This document shows positions 50,631-60,058 of a stretch of 64,000 nucleotides of DNA, piece by piece. The DNA lies in the NCBI RefSeq assembly GCF_003970385.1, contig NZ_RXZH01000011.1:150-64149 (forward strand), in the 5' to 3' direction. This DNA is from Vibrio aquaticus (GTDB lineage: Bacteria; Pseudomonadota; Gammaproteobacteria; Enterobacterales; Vibrionaceae). The notes beneath the pieces are model-generated. The model worked only from the letters and a program-made list of their open reading frames with translations, ran no database searches and was not told where the DNA came from. Every line of letters starts with the position of its first letter. The first letter of the stretch is position 1. The position numbers and the translations under genes are program-made.

Positions 50631-52943
50631 ATGTGCACCAAACATCAAGCTTGCCGCTCTGACAAAGTAGCGGCAAACCCATCACAATCAGGCTCTTGCT
50701 CAAGCCCTAAAATTACCAGTATTCAAATGGCAGGCGTAGAGACTGCTGATACCGGTTGCTGCAGTTCAAATAGCTGTAGTAGCACGGCTGACCCGACTGA
50801 CGAAGAGAGTGAGTCCGGGGCCTCATCCGAGGCGATATTCACTTATAGCTGGAAAGTGAACGGGATGGACTGTCCATCTTGTGCAAGAAAAATTGAAACA
50901 GCGGTCAATAAAGTTTCTGGAATCGTTGAAGCGAAGGTGCTCTTTGCAACGGAAAAATTGGTCATCAAAACCAATCAAGAGAACATCGCTGAAAAAATAG
51001 AACAGACGATCATTGAAACGGGCTTTTCATTCTCAAGCTCGACTCAGGCCAACGCTTCGCTTGAACAACCCAAAGGTTGGGCTGGCGTCATGAAAGACAA
51101 TGGCCAAATCATTGCGATCGCTTCCGCAATGCTTGTTGCTGCAGTCCTTAAATCAAGCTTCCCACAAGTCAGCGAGTGGCTGTTTATCCTTACCTGTTTA
51201 GCCGGCCTTTTCCCAATCGCTAAGAAAGCGTTCTCTTTGGCTAAATCTGGAACACCTTTCGCTATCGAAACCTTGATGAGTGTGGCGGCAATCGGCGCAT
51301 TATACTTAGGCGAAACGGTTGAAGCCGCCATGGTTCTCTTGTTGTTCCTTATTGGTGAAAGACTGGAAGCATTTGCCGCCTCTCGCGCAAGAAGTGGGGT
51401 TCAAACCTTGATGGCGCTTGTGCCTGAAAGTGCAATCAAAGTCGTTGATGGCGATCGTATTGAAGTTTCTGCGAGCGAGTTGCAGCCAGGTGACATCATT
51501 GAAGTGTCTCCGGGCTCAAGATTACCGGCAGACGGAAAACTGCACGATGACCATGCCAGTTTTGATGAAAGCGCTTTGACGGGCGAATCCATTCCAGTAG
51601 AACGTTACACGGGTGAATCGGTTATGGCGGGAGCTGTGGTGGTGGACCGCGTGGTGCGTTTTACCATTACCTCGAAGCAAGGCGAAAACGCCATCGACCG
51701 TATTCTTCACCTGATTGAAGAAGCGGAATCACGCAAAGCGCCATTAGAACGTTTCTTAGACAAATTCAGCCGTTGGTACACACCGCTGATGATGTTGGTG
51801 TCGCTGATGGTGATCATCACGCCACCTCTGCTATTTGCTCAACCATGGGAAACCTGGGTTTATCGTGGCCTGGCTCTGCTGCTGATCGCTTGTCCTTGTG
51901 CGCTAGTCATTTCAACGCCTGCTGCCATTACATCCGGCTTAGCCGCAGCGGCACGTCGAGGTGCTTTGATCAAAGGCGGCGCCGCTTTAGAGTTGCTCGG
52001 CAGTGTTGAAACCATCGCATTTGATAAAACCGGCACATTGACCAAAGGTAAACCAGAAGTCACTGACATTGTGCCGTTAGTCAACTGGGAACAATCCGCA
52101 TTACTTGCCAAAGTTGCGGCAATTGAAGTGGGTTCAAGTCATCCTCTTGCGGTTTCTTTGGTTAACAAAGCCAAGTCGGTTGGCGTTGAGATTGTCGAAG
52201 CTGAGCAGAAACAAGCCTTAGTTGGTAGTGGTGTTCGAGGTATTGTAGACGGGGTCGAATACCAAGTCGTTGCACCAAGCAAAGTGACGTTTGAGTTAGA
52301 ACCAGTACTTGCTGCGCAAATTGAACTACTCGAAGACCAAGGTAAAACGGTTGTTGTGGCGATTGAATCGACTACCACGCCAATCGGTGTGATTGCCTGG
52401 CAAGATACCTTGCGTGATGACTCGGCTAAAGCGGTCCAAGCACTTAATTCACTCGGTATTCATTCCATTATGCTTACCGGTGACAACCCTCGTAGTGCTA
52501 AGGCGATCAGTGAAAAGATCGGCATTGATTATAAGGCGCAGCTACTTCCACAAGATAAAGTCACCTATGTTGAACAACTCTCGGCCAATGGCAATGTTGC
52601 GATGGTCGGGGATGGCATTAATGATGCGCCCGCTATGAAAGCGTCGAGCATTGGTATTGCGATGGGTGGTGGTACGGACGTGGCACTTGAAACCGCCGAT
52701 GCCGCCATCACGCACAATCGACTGCTTGAGCTTGCGGGAATGATCGAGTTATCTCGCGCCACCTTAAACAACATTCGTCAGAACATTGCGTTGGCTCTGG
52801 GCCTAAAAGGCGTGTTCCTCGTGACCAGCTTACTCGGTATTACCGGGTTATGGGTTGCGGTGTTAGCAGACAGTGGTGCAACCGCGATTGTAACGCTCAA
52901 TGCTCTACGCTTACTGAAGTTTAAACCAAAGCATTCAGTGTAA
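50631..52943 (+). CDS. zntA: Zn(II)/Cd(II)/Pb(II)-exporting P1B ATPase ZntA
   Basis: 770 aa. An unusually Cys-rich N-terminal tail (six Cys in the first 49 residues) comes before the HMA domain with GMDCPSCARK (CxxC at 81-84). Then the CPC motif in LLIACPCALVIS, phosphorylation site DKTGTLTKG, and hinge GDGINDAPAM. The sequence type fits the Zn/Cd/Pb group. Under the MerR-type promoter just upstream. Confidence 0.95.
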   Translation: MCTKHQACRSDKVAANPSQSGSCSSPKITSIQMAGVETADTGCCSSNSCSSTADPTDEESESGASSEAIFTYSWKVNGMDCPSCARKIETAVNKVSGIVEAKVLFATEKLVIKTNQENIAEKIEQTIIETGFSFSSSTQANASLEQPKGWAGVMKDNGQIIAIASAMLVAAVLKSSFPQVSEWLFILTCLAGLFPIAKKAFSLAKSGTPFAIETLMSVAAIGALYLGETVEAAMVLLLFLIGERLEAFAASRARSGVQTLMALVPESAIKVVDGDRIEVSASELQPGDIIEVSPGSRLPADGKLHDDHASFDESALTGESIPVERYTGESVMAGAVVVDRVVRFTITSKQGENAIDRILHLIEEAESRKAPLERFLDKFSRWYTPLMMLVSLMVIITPPLLFAQPWETWVYRGLALLLIACPCALVISTPAAITSGLAAAARRGALIKGGAALELLGSVETIAFDKTGTLTKGKPEVTDIVPLVNWEQSALLAKVAAIEVGSSHPLAVSLVNKAKSVGVEIVEAEQKQALVGSGVRGIVDGVEYQVVAPSKVTFELEPVLAAQIELLEDQGKTVVVAIESTTTPIGVIAWQDTLRDDSAKAVQALNSLGIHSIMLTGDNPRSAKAISEKIGIDYKAQLLPQDKVTYVEQLSANGNVAMVGDGINDAPAMKASSIGIAMGGGTDVALETADAAITHNRLLELAGMIELSRATLNNIRQNIALALGLKGVFLVTSLLGITGLWVAVLADSGATAIVTLNALRLLKFKPKHSV

Positions 52944-52966
52944 TCCGAGCAGCGTGTTGAAGGAAG

Positions 52967-53000
52967 ATCGTCCATACAGTCACTGTGTGGGCGATTTTTT
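52967..53000 (+). terminator. terminator after zntA
   Basis: Long stem ATCGTCCATACAGT / ACTGTGTGGGCGAT with G-U pairs and a T-run, 24 nt past zntA. Confidence 0.75.
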
Positions 53001-53082
53001 ATGCAATGAGTCCCCATTGTTGCGATAAAGTGTGATGCAAACCGGTTTTATGTGTAATGTGACATTTTGTTGCGATCTTAGT

Positions 53083-53098
53083 TGTGACAATGATCACT
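53083..53098 (+). promoter_or_regulatory. CRP site upstream of udp
   Basis: TGTGACAATGATCACT fits the CRP consensus TGTGA-N6-TCACA in nine of ten arm positions. It lies about 100 bp before the start codon of udp. Nearby TTGCGAT elements could be CytR sites, as known for E. coli udp. Confidence 0.65.
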
Positions 53099-53199
53099 TC
53101 AATATCACCACTTGTTCGTTAGAGTATCCCTTGTACCCGATAAATTTATAGAGCGAGCAGAACGTGATAAGTCCTGACTTGCCAAACAAGGAGCTACCT

Positions 53200-53958
53200 A
53201 TGTCTCAAGCTGTATTCCACCTTGGTGTTACTCAAGAAGATCTTGCTGGCGCTACTCTAGCGATTATCCCTGGTGACCCAGCGCGTGTTCAAAAAATTGC
53301 GGAAGAAATGGAAAACCCAGTATTCCTAGCAAGTCACCGCGAATACACGCTTTACCGTGCTGAGCTTGACGGCAAGCCAGTCGTTGTTTGTTCAACTGGT
53401 ATCGGTGGTCCTTCGACTTCGATTGCTGTTGAAGAACTGGCGCAGCTTGGTGTTCGTACTTTCCTTCGCGTTGGTACAACGGGTGCGATTCAACCGCACG
53501 TAAACGTAGGCGACATGATCGTTTCTACCGGTTCGGTGCGTTTAGATGGTGCGAGCCTGCACTTTGCGCCAATGGAGTTCCCAGCGGTAGCAGACTTTGA
53601 AGTAGCGACAGCAATGAAAGCGGCAGTTGAGGAGTCTGGTGCGACAGTGCACATGGGTGTAACGGCTTCAAGCGATACTTTCTACCCAGGCCAAGAGCGT
53701 TACGACACTTTCTCTGGCCGTGTTGTTAAGCGCTTCCAAGGTTCTATGCAAGAATGGCAAGACATGGGCGTATTGAACTTCGAAATGGAGTCAGCAACGC
53801 TTCTAACAATGTGTGCGAGCTCTGGTCTAAAAGCGGGCTGTGTGGCAGGTGTTATCATCAACCGTACGCAGAAAGAGATCCCAGATCACTCAACGCTAAA
53901 AGAGACGGAAGCACGCTCAATCAAAGTCGTAGTAGAAGCTGCACGTAAAATGCTTTAA
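53200..53958 (+). CDS. udp: uridine phosphorylase
   Basis: 252 aa. Cleaves uridine to uracil and ribose 1-phosphate. PGDPARV binds phosphate, GTTGAIQ is conserved, and NFEMESATLLTM recognises the nucleoside. AAGGAG 8 nt before the ATG at 53200 supports this start; the ATG-less extension upstream is not family-like. Followed by a strong terminator. Confidence 0.96.
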   Translation: MSQAVFHLGVTQEDLAGATLAIIPGDPARVQKIAEEMENPVFLASHREYTLYRAELDGKPVVVCSTGIGGPSTSIAVEELAQLGVRTFLRVGTTGAIQPHVNVGDMIVSTGSVRLDGASLHFAPMEFPAVADFEVATAMKAAVEESGATVHMGVTASSDTFYPGQERYDTFSGRVVKRFQGSMQEWQDMGVLNFEMESATLLTMCASSGLKAGCVAGVIINRTQKEIPDHSTLKETEARSIKVVVEAARKML

Positions 53959-53989
53959 GGGTAGTGCGTAAGTAGGCGCTATCTAATAG

Positions 53990-54030
53990 AAAAAAACCTC
54001 AATCATGGGTAACCATGATTGAGGTTTTTT
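53990..54030. terminator. bidirectional terminator
   Basis: AAAACCTCAATCATGG / CCATGATTGAGGTTTT stem of about 16 bp with T-run, between udp and the convergent DUF1456 gene. Confidence 0.95.
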
Positions 54031-54051
54031 GTATTCGGGTTAAGGGCAATG

Positions 54052-54531
54052 TTACGCTACAAACTCTTCTGAATCAGGGCGGTTAGTAAATTGCACGCCG
54101 TTTAAGAAATCACACAGCAATTGATCTTCACACGCTTTGTAGTTCTTGTTGTTTGGCTTACGGAAATAAGCGCCGATTTCATATTTGCTTAGGCTAACAC
54201 CAACCACTTCTAATACATCCAACACATCTTCTGCTTTCATATTTAGTGCGATACGTAGCTTCATGAAAATCATATTGTTGGTGAGTGATTGCTCTGGCTT
54301 AGGTTGTTCACCTTCTTTCTTGCCACGCTTTAGATTGATGAAACCATTTAGGAACTGAGCCAGTTCTTTATCTTTCATCTTAGTCATTGCTTTGTCTGAA
54401 TCCGCTTTTAGCCAGTTATTCACTTGGTTTGCTTCAACAGTCGTGTCGGCTTGTTCAAATGCTTTGATGATTTGAGTATTTTTCAGATTCAGTGAATGCT
54501 GGATACGGCGCAAGATTTCGTTATTGGTCAC
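54052..54531 (-). CDS. DUF1456 (YehS) family protein
   Basis: 159 aa with two similar halves, each starting NNEILRRIQHSLNLK or NNMIFMKLRIALNMK, so a duplicated helical domain. Matches DUF1456; function not known, though E. coli YehS is stress-associated. Stands alone. Confidence 0.8.
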   Translation of the reverse strand: MTNNEILRRIQHSLNLKNTQIIKAFEQADTTVEANQVNNWLKADSDKAMTKMKDKELAQFLNGFINLKRGKKEGEQPKPEQSLTNNMIFMKLRIALNMKAEDVLDVLEVVGVSLSKYEIGAYFRKPNNKNYKACEDQLLCDFLNGVQFTNRPDSEEFVA

Positions 54532-54689
54532 AGGAGGTGCTCTTTAGTCAGGAACTGAAGTTCAGTAATTAGGGGCGACTTTATCAGAGATGCGTGTGAG
54601 GGGATAGAAATAAAAGAGGTGGTGATAGCTAATAAGCGGGACCGAAAGAGCGGCAGGAATAGAGTAGACCTACCGCTCACTAAGCTTAG

Positions 54690-55502
54690 TTATGCGTAGT
54701 TAACTTTTGGTAGAGGGAGGTATAAGCTTTCTGCCATATCCGACAACATCTGATCATAAACTTGAGCAATGGTGACGGAAATATCACTGGTAACTTTATA
54801 GAGCTGTTGGCACGTGATAGGCAGTTGCTCGGCAGAGGCTACCTCAGTGAGCTGAAGTATGGCTTGAGTACTGATTGGTGAGGCGACCGATAAAGGGCTA
54901 ATCAAAGAAAGCTGGTTTAACTTGCGTCTGGTTTTATCCGCGTAATATTTCAGTCTGATAAATCCCTCTGGTGAGTCGCCGTCAGGAATACACAGGCGAA
55001 GCTGCGTTAGCACCTCCATGCTTTCGAGTACTTGTTGCCAGTTGAGGTGGTATTCATCATGTAGATCTTCACGTTCTGACTCAATCAGCCACGCAAGGGC
55101 AATCTCATCCATTAAGAACATGGCATGACGAATGGTTTTGCCATGAATGATCTGATTACGTGCAATGGTTCTATCTTGCCAATCACTGTGCATGGCTTTG
55201 AGCTTGAGCTGAAAGATACGAAACATAGGTTTGTTATCAAATGGGACAATGGCGACCAGCTGATTTGAGCAGTCTAATAGTTGCTTATAGAGTTGATCGA
55301 GCTGTGACTGAGCAGACTCTTTGGTCTCTGTTTGCAAGGATTGGTGGCTTACCTGTCGATGCTCTCTACTAAGTAGCAGCAGTTGACGAAGTAGAACAAG
55401 CGTGTCGAATTTTCGCTGCAGTGTGACTTGTCGGCGCTTCGAATAGTGAAAGAGCGTGGCTAAAATAGCGCACGAGATGAGAATTGAAATGACTACAAAC
55501 AT
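54690..55502 (-). CDS. unrecognised membrane-anchored protein
   Basis: 270 aa. One N-terminal membrane segment (MFVVISILISCAILATLFHY), then a soluble, mostly helical domain with many Leu and Gln, no Cys cluster and no catalytic motif that I recognise. Residues 38-60 (VLLRQLLLLSREHRQVSHQS) and RNQIIHGKTIRHAMFLMDEIALAW vaguely resemble nitrate/nitrite (NIT) sensing domains, but no output domain follows. The ATG at 55502 has GGAG 6 nt upstream. Flanked by DUF1456 and metG without operon links. Confidence 0.7.
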   Translation of the reverse strand: MFVVISILISCAILATLFHYSKRRQVTLQRKFDTLVLLRQLLLLSREHRQVSHQSLQTETKESAQSQLDQLYKQLLDCSNQLVAIVPFDNKPMFRIFQLKLKAMHSDWQDRTIARNQIIHGKTIRHAMFLMDEIALAWLIESEREDLHDEYHLNWQQVLESMEVLTQLRLCIPDGDSPEGFIRLKYYADKTRRKLNQLSLISPLSVASPISTQAILQLTEVASAEQLPITCQQLYKVTSDISVTIAQVYDQMLSDMAESLYLPLPKVNYA

Positions 55503-55657
55503 AACCAACTCCTTTGGGTTTGCGATTTATCTTGTTGATAAATAAGGAGTAGGCAGATTTGATGCCAAATTTCTTTTCTATGAAAATCAATGACTTAGAT
55601 TAGGTGTGTTTGTTGAGGTGTTCACCCATGGTGCAGATTTTTTCCAATATGGTGAAA

Positions 55658-55692
55658 CAAAAAAGCCCTGCTGGGTTAGAGCAGGGCTTTCA
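55658..55692 (-). terminator. terminator after metG
   Basis: AAAGCCCTGCT / AGCAGGGCTTT hairpin followed by T-run on the minus strand, 17 nt past metG. Confidence 0.9.
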
Positions 55693-55708
55693 ATCTAAGC
55701 AATCAAGC

Positions 55709-57784
55709 TTACATTACACGCATACCAGGCTGAGCACCTTCATGTGGCTCAAGAATCCATAGGTCGCTGCCACCAGGGCCTGCTGCTAGGATCATGCCTT
55801 CAGACATACCAAACTTCATCTTACGAGGTTTTAGGTTCGCTACCATTACGGTTAGCTTGCCTTCTAGCTCTTCAGGTTTGTACGCAGACTTGATGCCTGA
55901 GAATACCTGACGAGTTTCACCACCGATGTCCAGTTGGAACTTAAGCAGTTTGTTTGCTTTTGGCACTTCTTCACAAGAGATGATACGTGCGATACGCATA
56001 TCGACTGCTGCGAAAGCATCAAATTCAATCTCGTCTGCGATTGGTTCTTTGTCTAGTTCAGTTTGGCTTGCTTTGTTCTTTTCAGCTTCTGCCGCTTCTT
56101 TCGCTGCAACTTCAGCTGCTGCGTCTTCTTTAGACGCTTCAATCATCGCTTCAACCTTCTTAGGATCGATGCGGTTGAATAGCGCTTTGAACTTAGTGAT
56201 CTCGTGATCAGTCAGTGGCGCTGCAACACCTTCCCAAGTTAGCTCTTCGTTTAGGAACGCTTCAGTACGTGCTGCAAGTTCTGGCATTACCGGTTTTAGG
56301 TAAGTCATCAGAACGCGGAATAGGTTGATACCAACAGAACAGATGTTTTGTAGTTCTTGGTCTTTACCTTCTTCTTTCGCAACAACCCACGGTGCTTTCT
56401 CATCAACGTATTGGTTTGCTTTGTCTGCTAGTGCTGTGATTTCACGGATTGCACGGCCAAACTCACGAGTCTCAAAAAGCTCTGCGATACGATCAGCCGC
56501 AGCTGCGAACTCGTTGTATAGCTCAGGTTCAGCGAAGTTAGCAGATAGCTTGCCTTCAAAACGCTTAGTGATGAAGCCAGCGTTACGAGATGCTAGGTTA
56601 ACGATTTTGTTTACTACGTCAGCGTTAACGCGCTGAGTGAAGTCTTCAAGGTTAAGGTCTAGGTCATCAATACGGCTGTTTAGTTTCGCAGCGTAGTAGT
56701 AACGCAGGCATTCTGGATCTAGGTGATCTAGGTAAGTCGCTGCTTTGATGAATGTGCCTTTCGACTTAGACATTTTCGCGCCGTTTACTGTCACGTAGCC
56801 GTGTACGAATACGTTGTTTGGCTTACGGAAACCAGAACCTTCTAGCATTGCAGGCCAGAATAGTGAGTGGAAGTAAACAATGTCTTTACCGATAAAGTGG
56901 TAAAGCTCAGTCGTGCTGTCTTTCTTCCAGTACTCATCGAAGTCTAGGCCTTCAGTCTTGTTACATAGGTTTTTGAACGAAGCCATGTAGCCAACCGGTG
57001 CGTCTAGCCATACGTAGAAGAACTTATCTTTTTCACCTGGAATTTCGAAACCAAAGTAAGGCGCATCGCGTGAGATATCCCACTGCTGTAGGCCAGACTC
57101 GAACCATTCCTGCATTTTGTTCGCAGTTTCAGACTGAAGAGAGCCAGAGCGAGTCCACTCTTGTAGCATGCTTTCAAACTGAGGTAGATCGAAGAAGAAG
57201 TGCTCAGAATCTTTCATTACTGGAGTTGCGCCAGATACTGCTGATTTAGGATCGATCAGTTCCGTTGGGCTGTACGTCTCACCACAGTTATCACAGTTGT
57301 CACCGTATTGGTCTTCTGACTTACACTTAGGACAGGTACCTTTTACGAAACGATCCGGTAGGAACATCTCTTTTTCTGGGTCAAACAGCTGAGAAATAGT
57401 GCGGCTAGAAATGAAACCGTTTTTCTTAAGCTCTAGGTAGATGTGTGAAGCCAGCTCACGGTTCTCTTCAGAGTGCGTGCTGTGGTAGTTGTCAAAGCTA
57501 ATATCGAAGCCAGCGAAGTCTTTTTGGTGCTCTTCACTTACTGCAGCGATCATCTCTTCTGGCGTAATTCCCATCTGTTGTGCTTTTAGCATGATTGGCG
57601 TGCCGTGAGCATCGTCAGCACAGATGAAGTTTACAGTGTTGCCGCGTAGGCGTTGGTATCGAACCCAGATGTCAGCTTGAATGTGCTCAAGCATATGACC
57701 TAGGTGAATTGAACCGTTAGCGTACGGAAGGGCACAAGTTACCAGTAGTTTTCTCGAGTCAAGAGCGCGTGGATCGTTTGCCAT
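55709..57784 (-). CDS. metG: methionyl-tRNA synthetase
   Basis: 691 aa class I synthetase. HLGH motif (27-30), zinc knuckle (CPKCKSEDQYGDNCDNC), KMSKS (GAKMSKSKGTF), helical anticodon-binding region, and a C-terminal EMAP/tRNA-binding domain (about 590-691) for dimerisation, after an Ala/Glu/Lys-rich linker. Divergent from apbC as in E. coli. Confidence 0.98.
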   Translation of the reverse strand: MANDPRALDSRKLLVTCALPYANGSIHLGHMLEHIQADIWVRYQRLRGNTVNFICADDAHGTPIMLKAQQMGITPEEMIAAVSEEHQKDFAGFDISFDNYHSTHSEENRELASHIYLELKKNGFISSRTISQLFDPEKEMFLPDRFVKGTCPKCKSEDQYGDNCDNCGETYSPTELIDPKSAVSGATPVMKDSEHFFFDLPQFESMLQEWTRSGSLQSETANKMQEWFESGLQQWDISRDAPYFGFEIPGEKDKFFYVWLDAPVGYMASFKNLCNKTEGLDFDEYWKKDSTTELYHFIGKDIVYFHSLFWPAMLEGSGFRKPNNVFVHGYVTVNGAKMSKSKGTFIKAATYLDHLDPECLRYYYAAKLNSRIDDLDLNLEDFTQRVNADVVNKIVNLASRNAGFITKRFEGKLSANFAEPELYNEFAAAADRIAELFETREFGRAIREITALADKANQYVDEKAPWVVAKEEGKDQELQNICSVGINLFRVLMTYLKPVMPELAARTEAFLNEELTWEGVAAPLTDHEITKFKALFNRIDPKKVEAMIEASKEDAAAEVAAKEAAEAEKNKASQTELDKEPIADEIEFDAFAAVDMRIARIISCEEVPKANKLLKFQLDIGGETRQVFSGIKSAYKPEELEGKLTVMVANLKPRKMKFGMSEGMILAAGPGGSDLWILEPHEGAQPGMRVM

Positions 57785-57940
57785 ACTTAATATTCGCTTT
57801 TTAAGGAGTATAGAAAAATAGAGCGTAATACTACCTTATCCCACCAGTGACTCCAAGGCTTCCAATATGGGAAACCCTAGTTTTTTCAGGGTTCAGTATC
57901 GGCTGATGGAGTGTTACGATTAGATGCATAAGGAGGACCT

Positions 57941-59014
57941 ATGCGTCAGTTCACTTCAAAGCAAGATTTCTGTGATTGGTTGAACCAATTTGAGCACCCA
58001 TCTCTTATTTCAGAATGGGCTTCTTCAGCCAATATTGTGTCTGTAAAGCCGGAAGGGTTTTCAATTGATATTCCTTTTGCTGCCAACCATTTAAAAACCG
58101 AACTTTCTGATTGGATCGCTTCTCAGCAAAAAAATGGCGATATTCAGTCTTTTGATTACACGATCACAGTCTCGCCAAAGCCTTTAGAGACGCATGTGGC
58201 TCATGAAATTAAAGGCGTTAAGAACGTCATTGCCGTGACCTCGGCTAAAGGTGGTGTGGGTAAGTCGACCACATCGGTGAACTTAGCGCTTGCGTTGGCA
58301 AAGTCTGGTTCAAAAGTGGGTCTGTTAGATGCAGACATCTACGGTCCATCGGTTCCGCTCATGATCGGTCAAATAGACGCACGACCAGAAGTTCGTGATA
58401 ACAAATGGATGCAGCCGATCAGTGCGCACGGTATTCATACTCATTCGATTGGTTACTTGGTATCAAAAGATGATGCCGCTATTTGGCGTGGCCCAATGGC
58501 CGCCAAAGCGCTGTCTCAGCTACTTAATGAAACTGAGTGGCCAGATCTCGATTACTTGGTGATTGATATGCCACCAGGGACAGGCGATATTCAATTGACC
58601 TTATCTCAGCAAGTGCCGGTAACAGGTGCTGTGATCGTGACAACACCTCAAGACTTAGCCTTAGCCGATGCACGTAAAGGTGCGGCGATGTTTGGCAAAG
58701 TGGATGTGCCGGTTGTTGGTGTCGTTGAGAATATGAGCTATCACATTTGTAGCCATTGTGGAGAGAAAGAACACATCTTTGGCGCTGGTGGCGCGGAGCA
58801 AATGGCGAGCGAGTACGGATTAGATCTTCTTGCCCAAATTCCACTTCATATTCAAATGCGTGAAGATATCGACAATGGCAAGCCGACAGTCGCGGCTCGC
58901 CCTGAATCTGAACATGCGCAGCAATATATGGCATTGGCGGAAGCGGTGAGCTCTCGTTTGTATTGGCGAGGCAAGACTAAGCCTGAAAACATTATGTTTA
59001 CCATGGTCGAATAG
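57941..59014 (+). CDS. apbC: iron-sulfur cluster carrier ApbC (Mrp)
   Basis: 357 aa. N-terminal MIP18-like domain (about 1-85), then a P-loop ATPase with deviant Walker A SAKGGVGKST, DMPPGTGD, and the cluster-binding CSHCGE. Binds and transfers Fe-S clusters. GGAGG lies 6 nt upstream of the ATG. Divergent from metG. Confidence 0.96.
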   Translation: MRQFTSKQDFCDWLNQFEHPSLISEWASSANIVSVKPEGFSIDIPFAANHLKTELSDWIASQQKNGDIQSFDYTITVSPKPLETHVAHEIKGVKNVIAVTSAKGGVGKSTTSVNLALALAKSGSKVGLLDADIYGPSVPLMIGQIDARPEVRDNKWMQPISAHGIHTHSIGYLVSKDDAAIWRGPMAAKALSQLLNETEWPDLDYLVIDMPPGTGDIQLTLSQQVPVTGAVIVTTPQDLALADARKGAAMFGKVDVPVVGVVENMSYHICSHCGEKEHIFGAGGAEQMASEYGLDLLAQIPLHIQMREDIDNGKPTVAARPESEHAQQYMALAEAVSSRLYWRGKTKPENIMFTMVE

Positions 59015-59034
59015 CGGACATTTCACTCAATAAG

Positions 59035-59061
59035 AAAGAGCGCTACTGAGCGCTCTTTTTG
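59035..59061 (+). terminator. terminator after apbC
   Basis: AAAGAGCGCT / AGCGCTCTTTTT hairpin with ACTG loop. Confidence 0.92.
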
Positions 59062-59153
59062 TTTTTATTCTGTGTAATCGATTGCGTGAGTGGCTTTTAT
59101 TCTATTTGCGAATTTCTTCATAATCGCGGCTAGCAACAGGCGAGGGAACTCCC

Positions 59154-59159
59154 TATAAT
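59154..59159 (+). promoter_or_regulatory. udk -10 element
   Basis: TATAAT, with only a weak -35 (TAGCAA) 17 bp upstream. TSS would be near 59166, leaving a leader of about 95 nt with an imperfect 14-bp inverted repeat. Confidence 0.5.
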
Positions 59160-59175
59160 CAGGCGGTTTATCCAA

Positions 59176-59229
59176 TTTATACTAATGCTTAGCGCTGATC
59201 TTTTGATGCACTGCTAGTATTAGCATAAA
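59176..59229 (+). other. inverted repeat in the udk leader
   Basis: TTTATACTAATGCT (59176-59189) and AGTATTAGCATAAA (59216-59229) pair at 13 of 14 positions in RNA (one G-U, one mismatch) across a 26-nt loop. No U-tract follows. It could be a leader structure. Confidence 0.5.
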
Positions 59230-59260
59230 ACACCAATCTAAATCATCGGGTGCAAGAATA

Positions 59261-59902
59261 ATGTCTGATAATAATCAATGCGTCATCGTCGGTATTGCTG
59301 GCGCGTCTGCTTCTGGAAAAAGTTTAATCGCTAGCACTATCTACAACGAATTACGTGAGAAAGTGGGCGATCATCAAATTGGTGTGATTACGGAAGATTG
59401 CTACTACAACGATCAAAGCCATCTCAGCATGGAAGAGCGTGTTAAAACTAACTATGACCACCCGAGCGCGCTTGATCACGACTTACTGTGCGAGCACTTA
59501 GAAAAGCTAGTCAAAGGTGAAGCGGTAGAAGTACCAGAGTACAGCTACACTGACCACACTCGTACAGAAAATACCACGCCAATGACACCAAAGAAGGTGA
59601 TCATCCTTGAAGGTATCTTACTTCTTACAGACCCTCGTCTACGTGACCTAATGCACGCGACGGTATTTATGGATACACCACTTGATATCTGTCTACTTCG
59701 CCGTGTTAAGCGTGATGTAGAAGAACGTGGTCGTACAATGGACTCTGTTCTTAAGCAATACCAAGAGACGGTTCGCCCGATGTTCATGCAATTCATCGAA
59801 CCTTCTAAGCAATACGCAGACATCATTGTTCCTCGCGGTGGTAAAAACCGTATTGCAATTGATGTACTCAAAGCGCACATTGCAAAACTTCTGAAAGCTT
59901 AG
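59261..59902 (+). CDS. udk: uridine kinase
   Basis: 213 aa. P-loop GIAGASASGKS, TEDCYYNDQSHLS and the lid RRVKRDVEERGR. Phosphorylates uridine and cytidine. Part of the pyrimidine salvage set with uraA and udp. Confidence 0.97.
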   Translation: MSDNNQCVIVGIAGASASGKSLIASTIYNELREKVGDHQIGVITEDCYYNDQSHLSMEERVKTNYDHPSALDHDLLCEHLEKLVKGEAVEVPEYSYTDHTRTENTTPMTPKKVIILEGILLLTDPRLRDLMHATVFMDTPLDICLLRRVKRDVEERGRTMDSVLKQYQETVRPMFMQFIEPSKQYADIIVPRGGKNRIAIDVLKAHIAKLLKA

Positions 59903-59940
59903 TGCTAATTGCACGTATAAGACTTTATTTTTTATGAGAT

Positions 59941-59970
59941 AAGTGGCACTTTTAGTGCCACTTTCTTTTT
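59941..59970 (+). terminator. terminator after udk
   Basis: AAGTGGCAC / GTGCCACTT hairpin with T-run. Confidence 0.92.
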
Positions 59971-60058
59971 ATGGTCTGAAAAGTCAAAATCGACCATTTA
60001 TACTTGAGGTTGGTAAAGTAAGAACAACTTACCGATTCGCAAAGCAAGGATAACGCTA

